A stretch of DNA of 64,000 nt, from NCBI RefSeq assembly GCF_001658005.1, contig NZ_CP015987.1, positions 62,001 to 126,000 of the forward strand. The letters are read 5' to 3'. A program made the position numbers and the translations under genes. Below are positions 8,561-17,120 of the stretch, one piece after another. The DNA comes from Sphingobium sp. EP60837 (GTDB lineage Bacteria > Pseudomonadota > Alphaproteobacteria > Sphingomonadales > Sphingomonadaceae). Under the pieces are notes generated by a model. The model did no database searches, was not told the DNA's origin, and was given only the letters and a program-made list of their open reading frames with translations. The stretch's first letter is position 1, and every line of letters begins with the position of its first letter.

Positions 8561-9000
8561 TCCATAGGCGGAGCCTGAAATGCGCAGGTTGCGCACCAGA
8601 CAATGACGTCAGCGGGAGGGAGCAGACCTATCACCAACCTCGCGGGAGGGATCGTCACGACACCAGCAGCCAGGATCCCGTAGAGGGCTTGGTTGGAGCG
8701 GAGCGGAGATAGAGTCCGGTGCCCTGCAAAAAGGGGCCTCAGGGCCGCCGTGCGGCTCGGCCCAGGGCGTAGCACCGACGGAGCGAGAAGCTCTCAATCC
8801 GCGGGCACATTTAATGGCGACAGTGATCGAAGTGATTCGACCGTACACGGTTCAGCGATCAGGTAAACGCAGTGGGAGCATTACGCGCAAGCTTGATCTA
8901 TGTGCCGAAAGCGGTGCTCAGTCGGGCCGGGCGAGGGAACGCCCAGCCCGCCTTCCGGAGAAGATACAATCTGCAACCGATAGACCGCTCGACCTAAATA

Positions 9001-9270
9001 TTGGAGCAAATCCCGATCGCGTTCCGGCCAGCCGATGCAAACGCTCTTGAGGAGCCGTTCACGCCCGTGGATTGGGAATGCAGTCTGGGCCATCCATTCT
9101 CGATGTCGCCCAATCTTTATCTGGCGGGTGGGCATTGGTGTCCCGCCTGTCAGACCGACCTCGAAAGCCATCCTAGAGTGGCAGCGTCAAATCCATTTTT
9201 CGCGCAGGTGTGGCCAGTCCCGTCCGCTCAGGCATCGGCTATCCACACCGCTTTGGCCAGACTGAAGTAA
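9001..9270 (+). CDS. possible zinc-ribbon protein or fragment
   Basis: An 89-codon frame starting with TTG. It holds one suggestive motif, CSLGHPFSMSPNLYLAGGHW followed by CPAC, which has the C-x3-H...C-x2-C spacing of small zinc ribbons seen in alphaproteobacterial hypothetical and nuclease-associated proteins. No Shine-Dalgarno is obvious, and the rest of the frame is not family-like. It could be a remnant of a larger gene at the edge of the plasmid backbone. Low confidence that it is expressed. Confidence 0.3.
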   Translation: MEQIPIAFRPADANALEEPFTPVDWECSLGHPFSMSPNLYLAGGHWCPACQTDLESHPRVAASNPFFAQVWPVPSAQASAIHTALARLK

Positions 9271-9369
9271 CACTGGTTTCGCACCGGCAACGGCGTTGCC
9301 ATCTCGACCATCCCGCATCACAAGGTGATGATGGCATGCCGAAGCACCAGCCCTGCAAAACTGACTCTA

Positions 9370-9874
9370 AATAGGGGACGTCCTAGTTCGACAGAGATGG
9401 CCCTGATCGAGCAGGCGATCCTTGCGACGGCGAGATGCATGTTTCTGACCGATGGCTTACGACGGCGTATCGATGGAGAAGATCGCCTCAGAAACCGGCC
9501 TCGCCCGTACAACGCTTTACAGCCGTTTCCGACGAAATCCGACCTGTTCCGTTCAGTCGACGGGCGACGTCAAAGACATAGGCGAGGTTCTGTGCCTGCG
9601 CGTGGCGGACATGGCTTCGCTGCTCGTCGATCCGCTGTTCGGCGGCCTTCATGCGCTGATCCTTCTGAACCGCCGTCGATTTCCCGACCTTGCACCACTG
9701 ATGCATGAACTCGGTTATTTGAATGCGCTTCGGCTGCTGGCGCAAGACATCCGAGCCGCCGCGCAACGGGACGGCACTTCGCAACCGGAAGCCGTGGCTG
9801 AACATATTCTGACCGCCGAAGCGTATCGGAGGAAGGTGGTCGATCTCATGCTCCTCGACCGCGATCTCTGGTGA
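9370..9874 (+). pseudogene. TetR-family regulator broken by frame switches
   Basis: Pieces of one TetR protein are spread over two frames. The first helix (RGRPSSTEMALIEQAILATA) is in one frame. The helix-turn-helix (YDGVSMEKIASETGLARTTL followed by YSRF) is in another from about 9452. PTKSDLFRSV returns to the first frame near 9530, and the ligand-binding part (from about 9575, with FPDLAPLMHELGYLNALRLL) is again in the second. At least three small indels are needed, so no functional repressor is made. It faces the GH106 gene across a hairpin terminator. It may be the former regulator of this end of the glycan block. Confidence 0.75.
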
Positions 9875-9906
9875 TGCGGAGCGGCAGCCGGCGCCAATAG
9901 GAGCTT

Positions 9907-9928
9907 GCGAGCGGGGGACCCCGCTCGC
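9907..9928. terminator. hairpin between TetR pseudogene and GH106 gene
   Basis: GCGAGCGGGG (9907-9916) and CCCCGCTCGC (9919-9928) are perfect 10-bp arms with a 2-nt loop. It is placed just after the GH106 stop codon on the minus strand and after the TetR remnant on the plus strand. There is no strong T-run, so the termination role is inferred from stem and position. Confidence 0.55.
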
Positions 9929-9936
9929 GCCTGTGA

Positions 9937-12804
9937 TCACCGGCTCGCCTCCAGCCGCCCTGCGGCAGCCCATCCCGCCGCGACCGGTTTCAACTTTTTG
10001 AGCGCGGGATTGCCCGGATCGATCATGCCGTTCTGCGGCACATTCTCCACAGATACCTTAAGCATGTTCGGACCTGGTCGCAGCGCATCCGTGACATCGA
10101 TGCGGAACGGCGCCGCGATGACCGGAGGTAAAGTGCGGCCGTTGATCGTCACTGTCGCCATGTCATACACCTGGCCCAGATCGAGACTGACGCGCGTACC
10201 TGGCTTGAGCCACGATGAATCGACGCTGATCGAACGACTGTAGATGGCTTCCCCGGAGAAGCCCGCCAGCTCCGACACCTTGCTCCAGTCCTGCAGCGCG
10301 ACCTTGCCGAAATCATGAGCATAGGGCTTGCGGGCCACATGACCGGACACCGACAGTGCCCAGCCTTCGGCGGGCAAGGCTGCCGATCCCACTACCTCCG
10401 AGGCCGCGACGGACTGCGGACGGGTTCTGGGATCAAGAACGAGAAGCACGCTCTCGCCAGCGGAAAGCGACAGAGGCACCTGGGTCATGTCCGCCGCAGC
10501 ACTGGCGGTGACAGGATTTACGCTACCGTCCATTGCGTTCCAGCGCGTGACGCCGCCCACACCCGGTAGGGACACCGTCAGACTCCGCGCGGCATCAGCC
10601 CGATTGTGAATGAAGGTGACCGGCTGCCCATCCACAATGCGCTGAACGAAAACAATATCAGAAGCATCGCCCTCGAAACGCAGATTGCCTGCGACGCCTG
10701 CTGCGCGGATCGCCTCTGGCAGCTCCACTGCAGGCACGATCTTGGCGCCCGCCTTCATCGCAGCAGCCACAGCTTTCTTCACGCGGGCGTCGCGCGCCTT
10801 CGCGTCGGCCAGTCCTTCATCGCGGCGGGGTGCGTGATCGGTGAAGAAGACGGGCAGGCCCGCCTTGGCAAAGCCTGCTATCGCTTCCATCGTGTCGGCC
10901 CGGATGCCCTCGATCGGCGGCAGCACGAGCACGCCATATTCGTGCCCGCCCTTTGAGATAAGACGGCGGCCCTCGACCCTCGCCTGCGCTATGGAGTCAG
11001 GATTGATCCGGTCGAAATCATATCCGGCGGCAAGGAACGCCTTCTCGCCGGCCTGCTTGCCCGCGCCCCTATCCTCGATACCGATATAGTAGCCGTAGCG
11101 GCCATAGAACCAGGCGACGGGAACGACAGACTTTCCCGCCTGCATGACGGCCTGCAACCGGCCCATATAGGCGGCAAGCGGCTTCATGGCTCGCCAGACG
11201 GGGTTCGTCTCATTGATGGGTCCGCTAAAGCCCAGAGAGAAGGGGCTCGGCTGGAAGGCGTGCCAGCCCGGCCAATCCTCGGCGTGGAAACGGTAGTTCA
11301 TTCCGTGCAGGATCATGCTGTTGACCCCGCCGGCCATGATGAGGTCGATGCGCCGCCGCATATCGGCCGGCGTGACGTTATAGGCCCGGTCGGGCCATAC
11401 GAGGCTTTCGGCCGAGATGATGTGGTGTCCATAGAGATTGGCGGCAGAACGGGCGAGGCGCATGAATAGCGGATCACCGCTGTGAACAAGATCCTCGGTT
11501 TCCGGTATGTCGGCAAGCCCATAGCCGCGAATGGTATCGAATGCGCCGCCATGCGCCTGGAACTTGGCCTTCAGGCCATGGGCATGGTTCCACGCGACGA
11601 AGGGTTCAATGAAGCCCTCAATCATCATGTCAGACACGGTACGGCGATAATCCGCCCTGACACGCTCTGCCAGGTCGCTGTTCGCGGCTTCGAAATAGGG
11701 CGACGAATAATGTTCGTCCCATGCCTGCATCCATCCCGGCTGGAGCACAAAGGGAAGATAAGGCGTCAGATCATATCCGCGCCGCTTCCTGAATTCCTCG
11801 AGCAGTTTTGGCCCCCACTGAATATCCTGCATCAGCTCAAGGGAATCGACGAAGGTCGAGCGGACGCCCGGCGGGTTCTTGCCCAGCGGATCGCCGGCGC
11901 GCGCAGCATGTGCTGCAAATGCTGAAGGATCCGTGTGATCCAGGATCAGTTGCGGTCCCCGTCCGGCCGCTCCCAGCACACCGACATCGGAAGCAAATTG
12001 CCGAAATACGAAGACCTGCCACTCACCAGCCGGCGGCGTCCAATCGAGCGTGCCGTCCTCCCGCAGCTTGTCGGTCAGGACAATGCGGCTGGCTGGATCG
12101 AGCGTGCCGGAGGTCAGCACATCACTCCAGGGAGAAATGGTCATCCCGTTCATGCCGCTGCGCTTCTTCAGGTCAGGCGCGCTGCCCTTCATCGCAACCA
12201 CCGCGACGGTACGGGCGCGGGCATCCAACCGCTTACCCCAATCCGCATATTTGGGATCTTTTGTACGCGGATCGAAAAAGTTGAGGGCGCCCAGCCTCTT
12301 GGTCCGCTTGGGCAGTTCGACCTTGATCGGGCCGGACGTGCCGCCCTTCACCGCGGTACGCGCCATGGCCAATTCCGTGAACGCCTTTTCCGGCGGAATT
12401 GCTTCGCCGCCGCCGGACGGCCAGGCAGACCCCAAGGTATAGTCGAGACTGAGACCGGCGCTCTTCGCGGCATCCGCCGCCGCGCGCAGGTGCGCGAAGA
12501 AGCTGGGTTCGGCATAGTCGTTGACCACCGCCCGCTCCTCCGGCGTCAACGTCACGAAATTCGGTGAAAAAGATTGCACCTCGGCGCCGCCGAAGCCCAT
12601 TTGTGCCATCAGTTGGACCTCGCGTCGCAATTCCCCATCAGTGACAGCGTCCCCCGGCCACCACCAACGCAGGCGGGGCTTAGCCTCCATCGATGGCGAC
12701 TTGAACGCCTCCGACAAGGACTGCGCCCAAGCCTGCACGTTCAGAACGGACAAAGCCATTGCGGTGGCTGCCAGAAGCTTTGCCGTTTTCCTCTTGGCGA
12801 ACAT
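9937..12804 (-). CDS. GH106-like alpha-L-rhamnosidase
   Basis: A 955-residue exported enzyme predicted to release terminal L-rhamnose from glycans in the periplasm. A clear Sec signal peptide (about residues 1-28, ending VQAWAQ) is followed by the family hallmark PRLRWWWPGDAV and ELRREVQLMAQMGFGGAEVQ. Later come a TIM-barrel region and a galactose-binding-like C-terminal domain (VSLDLGQVYDMATVTINGRT). Length and domain order match large GH106-type glycoside hydrolases of Bacteroidetes and sphingomonads. Catalytic carboxylates cannot be assigned by eye. It is the last gene of the leftward block and is separated from the pseudogene upstream by 131 nt with no obvious copy of the shared 22-nt promoter motif. 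Substrate is inferred from family only. Confidence 0.82.
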   Translation of the reverse strand: MFAKRKTAKLLAATAMALSVLNVQAWAQSLSEAFKSPSMEAKPRLRWWWPGDAVTDGELRREVQLMAQMGFGGAEVQSFSPNFVTLTPEERAVVNDYAEPSFFAHLRAAADAAKSAGLSLDYTLGSAWPSGGGEAIPPEKAFTELAMARTAVKGGTSGPIKVELPKRTKRLGALNFFDPRTKDPKYADWGKRLDARARTVAVVAMKGSAPDLKKRSGMNGMTISPWSDVLTSGTLDPASRIVLTDKLREDGTLDWTPPAGEWQVFVFRQFASDVGVLGAAGRGPQLILDHTDPSAFAAHAARAGDPLGKNPPGVRSTFVDSLELMQDIQWGPKLLEEFRKRRGYDLTPYLPFVLQPGWMQAWDEHYSSPYFEAANSDLAERVRADYRRTVSDMMIEGFIEPFVAWNHAHGLKAKFQAHGGAFDTIRGYGLADIPETEDLVHSGDPLFMRLARSAANLYGHHIISAESLVWPDRAYNVTPADMRRRIDLIMAGGVNSMILHGMNYRFHAEDWPGWHAFQPSPFSLGFSGPINETNPVWRAMKPLAAYMGRLQAVMQAGKSVVPVAWFYGRYGYYIGIEDRGAGKQAGEKAFLAAGYDFDRINPDSIAQARVEGRRLISKGGHEYGVLVLPPIEGIRADTMEAIAGFAKAGLPVFFTDHAPRRDEGLADAKARDARVKKAVAAAMKAGAKIVPAVELPEAIRAAGVAGNLRFEGDASDIVFVQRIVDGQPVTFIHNRADAARSLTVSLPGVGGVTRWNAMDGSVNPVTASAAADMTQVPLSLSAGESVLLVLDPRTRPQSVAASEVVGSAALPAEGWALSVSGHVARKPYAHDFGKVALQDWSKVSELAGFSGEAIYSRSISVDSSWLKPGTRVSLDLGQVYDMATVTINGRTLPPVIAAPFRIDVTDALRPGPNMLKVSVENVPQNGMIDPGNPALKKLKPVAAGWAAAGRLEASR

Positions 12805-12935
12805 GATCTGATCTCTTTCTCAACGATGTGCTCGGGACACTTCAGGTGCAAAACTCTATCACGTACAGCAGACATCCGCGGCCGCCCTCATTCGGCGCGA
12901 TCACTGATGTAGCCGAATGATTATCCCTCCCAGGA

Positions 12936-13612
12936 TCACACAGCCTCGATCAGCGCTACGCCCTCTGCAGGTAGATCCAGGGTGATTTCGCCACGACCAT
13001 TGAGCGTTCGCAGTTCAGGCGCAGCCAACTCTGCAGATTTGCGGATGATGTCCATTTGCTCTCGTGTGGGATATTGCGGAGACCCCATGGCCCGCCATGC
13101 AGGATAAGGGGAGCCGCGCTCCTGATCGACATAGGTGACCTGTAGGCGGCCACACGCCAGTTCCCGCTCATCGGATCCTCCGTCACCCAAATGTGCCGGG
13201 TGTCCTCGCTGGTGGCGAGATACAGCTTGCCGTCAATGGCCGAATTTGTCAGCCGGATATCCGGTGGGCTGGACAAACTCCCATCGCAAAAGGTCCGTCG
13301 AGTGCCAGTAGCCGCTCGAGTGCGAAGCAAAGAGCCAGTAGCGGCCCTTGAACAAGACAATGGTGGGATCTGCCGCTTCCCGGAACGCCTCTTTCGGTCG
13401 CGGCTGAAGCGGGCGAAACGGCGAAGCACCTGATAGCGATAGGGTAGATCGACCGGGTTCGCATAGGTCGCAAATCGATCAGCACCAGCTGCTTGCAACG
13501 GATGGGTGGATGAGAATATCGCGCCAGCGACAATCAGGCAGGCAAACCGGACCATATTCGGCCTGGCGGTGGCATCGCGACCCGGAATCATTTTGCAGAC
13601 TCTATTTGCCAT
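12936..13612 (-). pseudogene. chimeric remnant: GH43-like N-terminus joined to GH39 C-terminus
   Basis: Reading leftward, a signal peptide (NMVRFACLIVAGAIFSSTHP) leads into YANPVDLPYRYQ. A different frame around 13400-13260 then reads EAADPTIVLFKGRYWLFASH followed by SGYWHSTDLLRWEFVQPTG, which is a GH43-type blade. Another frame gives DGKLYLATSEDTRHIWVTED. Near 13145 this switches to VTYVDQERGSPYPAWRAMGS and PAEGVALIEAV, which matches the last 65 or so residues of the intact GH39 protein at 21.6-23.1 kb. So at least two frameshifts and an internal deletion or recombination fused two glycosidase genes. No functional enzyme can be made. Confidence 0.8.
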
Positions 13613-13730
13613 GTTGCGCTGGCCCCCTCGAATTTGGAAATCTATTTTCTTGTTGTTAGAAAGCGGGCTGCATTTTGGCGCTACTTTGTGCACCGCCAAG
13701 GCGGGTCCAGGACCTGTGACAAGGACCCAT

Positions 13731-15335
13731 TCAGTAGGTCGAGAGCTTCACCCGAAGCAGCGCAGGCTGCTCGTTGAAGTTGAAGCCATAGGAGATTTGA
13801 TCACCATTCCAGCGACGGCTGGCTTGCCAACGGCCATTGATGAACGTCCCCTCTTCCGCGCTCATGATCTGTCCGTTCGCGGCCGGATCGATGGGCGTGA
13901 ATTTGAAGCGGCTATACTGTCCGGCGACCAGGAATTCATTAGGTCCCAGTTGGGCAACAACACCACCCCCAACGGGCTCCTTCGCCCATGGCGGCGACTC
14001 CTGGTTGGGCCAGGGGATGTCGAAGCTGTTGCGGCCATAGGCGACGGAGATCTTCCAGCTGCCCATGGACGTTGAGTCTTCTCCCGCGCTGTTTTTGGCG
14101 GTGCCCCAGGTCGGATGCTTGCTGGCGATCGCGGCCCAGTCGCCCGCGATCGGCCGGAATAGGCGGTAAGGGGCGGCAAATGCCTCGATTGCGGCGGCGT
14201 CCAACTTTCTCGTACCGAGCGGGTAGTTGGAGTAGTTGGTGCCATCCATGCCAAAAGGCGCCCAGCCGATAGCCCCCCGCCCCAGCGCCGCCCAAAAGAA
14301 ACGAGCAGCCCAGACCGCGTTGCTCGTCTCGGGGACAAACAGCGCATTGTCCGACCGGGCGTAGCGATCGAGCAGGCCCAGATAGGTTTTTTCGAGCGGC
14401 AGGTAGAGGTCAGGACCAATGAGGTCGAGCGCAGGCGCGGCAGTCTTCCAGATTGGCAGCACGTTCCAATTGGGACCACCGCTCGCGACCGAAGAGGCCA
14501 TGGCCGTGCCCGTCGCATCGAAGACCGCAGCGTTAGTATAGAGGGGCAAGTTCTTCTCTGCCTTGCCGGCGGCAGCCACTTCTTGCACGAACCGCGCATA
14601 GGTCCACGCGGCAAATGCCTGGTCTGCTTCCTTACCGAACGCCTCCGCCCACGTCCCGGCCTGCTTTCCCGACGCGCGGCGGATGTCTTCGGGCACTGAC
14701 TGGGCAAATAGCTGCTCGGCTGCAGGAGAATAGTCCCGAGCAACGCCATGGCTCCCGATCTCATTTTCAACCTGGACCATGATGACCGTGTGCTGGCGAT
14801 CGGCTTCGCGCAAATGCCGCATCAGGGCCACAAAAGCCTTCCGATCGGCAGCGAGCGTCGCTTCGCCCAGTGGGGAAAGCGTGTTTGTGGGGCGGCCGTC
14901 CCTCTTATGCAGACGGGGGAAGCGCTTCGTATCGGCCTTCACCCATTCCGGCGTGTAGGTTGACTCGCCGTTCTTCCAGCTCCCAAACCAAAGCAGCACG
15001 ACACGCATGTCATTTTTGCGCGCCTGGGCCAGCAGCGTGTCCACCCAGCTATAGTCGAATCTGCCCTCTATAGGCTCAAACTGCTCCCACGCGACAGGCA
15101 CTTCGATCGTGTTGGCGTTCAACGCCTTCATCACCGGCCACACCTCAGGAAGTGCTGAGGGGTAATTGCTCGAATTATGCACCTGTGCGCCCAGCATCAG
15201 ATAGGGCTTGCCGTCCACCAGGAATGCATGCCGCCCATCTTCCGTGCGAAGGCGTGGTAACTCACCCGCCAGGGCGTGCCCTGCCAGAACAGCGCACGAG
15301 AGCAGGAGCGCCGGAAAGGAAATAGAGTGGTGCAC
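13731..15335 (-). CDS. GH35 beta-galactosidase-like protein (DUF5597 type)
   Basis: A 534-residue exported glycosidase predicted to remove beta-galactosyl or related residues from oligosaccharides. The signal peptide ends near residue 23 (HALAG). The TIM barrel shows LMLGAQVHNSSNYPSAL, then NTIEVPVAWEQFEPIEGRFD. The likely acid/base is E192 in VQVENEIGS and the nucleophile E336 in LFVPETSNAV. The C-terminal region resembles the DUF5597 extension found in this GH35 subgroup. I chose the GTG at 15335 because AGGAG lies 5 nt upstream and because the more distal ATG at 15401 falls inside the shared promoter motif (15381-15402). It forms its own transcription unit downstream of CE7. Confidence 0.85.
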   Translation of the reverse strand: MHHSISFPALLLSCAVLAGHALAGELPRLRTEDGRHAFLVDGKPYLMLGAQVHNSSNYPSALPEVWPVMKALNANTIEVPVAWEQFEPIEGRFDYSWVDTLLAQARKNDMRVVLLWFGSWKNGESTYTPEWVKADTKRFPRLHKRDGRPTNTLSPLGEATLAADRKAFVALMRHLREADRQHTVIMVQVENEIGSHGVARDYSPAAEQLFAQSVPEDIRRASGKQAGTWAEAFGKEADQAFAAWTYARFVQEVAAAGKAEKNLPLYTNAAVFDATGTAMASSVASGGPNWNVLPIWKTAAPALDLIGPDLYLPLEKTYLGLLDRYARSDNALFVPETSNAVWAARFFWAALGRGAIGWAPFGMDGTNYSNYPLGTRKLDAAAIEAFAAPYRLFRPIAGDWAAIASKHPTWGTAKNSAGEDSTSMGSWKISVAYGRNSFDIPWPNQESPPWAKEPVGGGVVAQLGPNEFLVAGQYSRFKFTPIDPAANGQIMSAEEGTFINGRWQASRRWNGDQISYGFNFNEQPALLRVKLSTY

Positions 15336-15380
15336 ATGATCTCCTGTCAACTGCCGACCGCTATACCTATATTCTCGACA

Positions 15381-15402
15381 AAGTAAACAGCCTCGTTTCA
15401 TT
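15381..15402 (-). promoter_or_regulatory. shared 22-nt motif, site A (GH35 promoter)
   Basis: Plus-strand core GTAAACAG-CCT-CGTTTCAT, nearly identical to the sites at 20426, 25646 and 62002. In the gene direction it ends in TTTACT, which with TATAGC 16 nt further on makes a plausible -35/-10 pair upstream of the GTG start at 15335. It is either a conserved -35 region or an operator abutting it. Confidence 0.7.
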
Positions 15403-15744
15403 GTTCGGGTGCGTCCGCTTGGCCGCTCACTTGTCAGGCATCTCGCTTACGGGCCATTTTCATCTGGCATCACTGCCGTTTGTCGCGAGGCCCGCGCAAG
15501 GACCAGGAGTCCTTTGTTCGCAGCAGATATCGAATCCGCCTGGTCAAGTGACGCCGCAACTTGCCTGTGCTTCTCTTGAGATGGCAAAAGTTGAAGCGTG
15601 AAGGAGCGCGGGGCATGCCGATCCCCTGCATGTAGGCAGACGCGTCCTATTGCCGAGGCCGGCTCAGCGGCCCGGGGCACCCACAGTCATAGCTTGTCGA
15701 CTGCCGCCGCTCGCTGATCTTGGAAGCAGAATAGACTAGAACAC
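15403..15744. other. intergenic stretch without a supported gene
   Basis: Between the GH35 promoter and the end of the CE7 gene. I see no convincing coding frame, no strong hairpin and no repeat here. Upstream promoter DNA of GH35 is the only likely content. Confidence 0.5.
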
Positions 15745-17073
15745 CTAGCGATGAGGCGTTGCATCAACCTTTACTTTTGCCGTTCCGCCCCAAGACTTCT
15801 TAATGGTCAGACGGCCCATCCGACGAAGTTCTGCTAGAGCCTCATCGACGCGTCTGTTTCCGTTGATGTGATTGAGCGTGTGATCGGCTTCGACCATCAG
15901 CACGGCCTCCTTTGGCGCCTTTATGCGATTGACAGCGGTAACAATTCCAGCTGGGGGCGCGACGATATCGGCTAGCCCCACCGCCGCGACCGTGGGAGCC
16001 CTGATGCGTGGCGCGAAGTTGATGATGTCGAAATATCGGCCGGTTTGCACCACGGCGGGGTCGGTGCTTGTCCAACTCGGATAACCCTGGCGACGACCAT
16101 AGCGATCGCCGGTTATGTCCGCTCCCGCGGGAACGATCACCACCACCGCGGTGATCTTGCCAGGGTTCAAGCCAGCTGCGGCGAAGCTCTGTTGCCCCCC
16201 TTGGCTAGCCCCCGTCACCACGATTGTACGGCCATCCCATTCCGGGCGGGAGCGGAGATAATCCACCGCCCTGCTCGCGCGCAGATACATGCCGAGGAAG
16301 TAGGATGTTTCCCGGCTACGATTGCCCCTAAGAAAATAGTCGGAAGGAGCCGTCGCTTCATCGGGCGCCATGTCATGCGCCTGGATGTTCAGCACCAGCC
16401 AACCCTCCTTGGCTCGCTTGGCGGATTCGCTTTTCGGCAGCTTATAGACGCCGGCATATTGGAATATGATGAGGGCAGGATACTTCCCCGGTCCGCTCGG
16501 TTTGGCGAGATAGCCGTGTGCCTTGGACCCCAGGGCATCGAATGTGACGCTGGACATCTCGATCCCGGCTGTGGTCGCCTCCACTGGTGTCTCAGTAGCG
16601 TTCAGGGGCACTGCGGCCTGCGCCTTTAATTTGCGCGACCAAAATGCATCAAAGTCTTCCGGTTCAGCTTCACCGGGACGTATCCGCTCGGGCGCAACGG
16701 CCGCTCCAATGGTCAGTTTATTGCGCACAGCCGTGCTCAAAAGGGGGGTCGGCAGTGTTGGGGTGAGGCGCACGAGCAGCATGCCGGGATGGTTCAATTC
16801 TGTTGTGATCCTCCCCTCGCCCGACGAAAGATCCAACTCACCACTGAGCAGCTCGCGCTTGTTGTTTTCACGCACCGCATAGGTGTAACGGCGCGCCGCG
16901 CTACCGGACGCGGCGAACGTCCACCCAACAGGCTCTCGCACAGCATACACGCCCGTTGCGTGATCCGGCGTTACCTTCAGCGCCTCCGCTGTAGCCTGTG
17001 TCGCCTCTTGGGCACTGCCCGCAGTGGACAGGCAGACGGCCAAGACGGCCATTGTGATGACGCGCAACATCAT
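15745..17073 (-). CDS. CE7-type acetyl xylan esterase (cephalosporin-C deacetylase family)
   Basis: A 442-residue exported alpha/beta-hydrolase predicted to strip acetyl groups from decorated oligosaccharides so that glycosidases can act. The signal peptide ends near residue 21 (STAGSAQ). The nucleophile elbow is GASQGG with S290, followed by a candidate acid in GLADIVAPP and a histidine in EADHTLNH. The barrel-entry segment PEDFDAFWSRKLKA is typical of the AXE1/CE7 family. An N-terminal domain of about 130 residues precedes the hydrolase fold. AAGGGG stands in front of the start. It lies 47 nt after the GH3 gene, making it third in a ThuA-GH3-esterase operon. Confidence 0.85.
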   Translation of the reverse strand: MMLRVITMAVLAVCLSTAGSAQEATQATAEALKVTPDHATGVYAVREPVGWTFAASGSAARRYTYAVRENNKRELLSGELDLSSGEGRITTELNHPGMLLVRLTPTLPTPLLSTAVRNKLTIGAAVAPERIRPGEAEPEDFDAFWSRKLKAQAAVPLNATETPVEATTAGIEMSSVTFDALGSKAHGYLAKPSGPGKYPALIIFQYAGVYKLPKSESAKRAKEGWLVLNIQAHDMAPDEATAPSDYFLRGNRSRETSYFLGMYLRASRAVDYLRSRPEWDGRTIVVTGASQGGQQSFAAAGLNPGKITAVVVIVPAGADITGDRYGRRQGYPSWTSTDPAVVQTGRYFDIINFAPRIRAPTVAAVGLADIVAPPAGIVTAVNRIKAPKEAVLMVEADHTLNHINGNRRVDEALAELRRMGRLTIKKSWGGTAKVKVDATPHR

Positions 17074-17120
17074 TTTGCCCCTTTACGGCCTGCAATGTAA
17101 TGACCTGATTTAGAGCAGGA

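Noticed and set aside
8282..8775. Several overlapping minus-strand frames of 79-138 codons in the hairpin-rich plasmid segment
   Set aside because: Arg/Pro/Ser-rich translations without motif or ribosome site, interrupted by perfect stems; better explained as non-coding structure.
15336..15401. ATG at 15401 as start of the GH35 gene
   Set aside because: It lies inside the conserved promoter motif, and the GTG at 15335 has AGGAG at 5 nt and begins a normal signal peptide.
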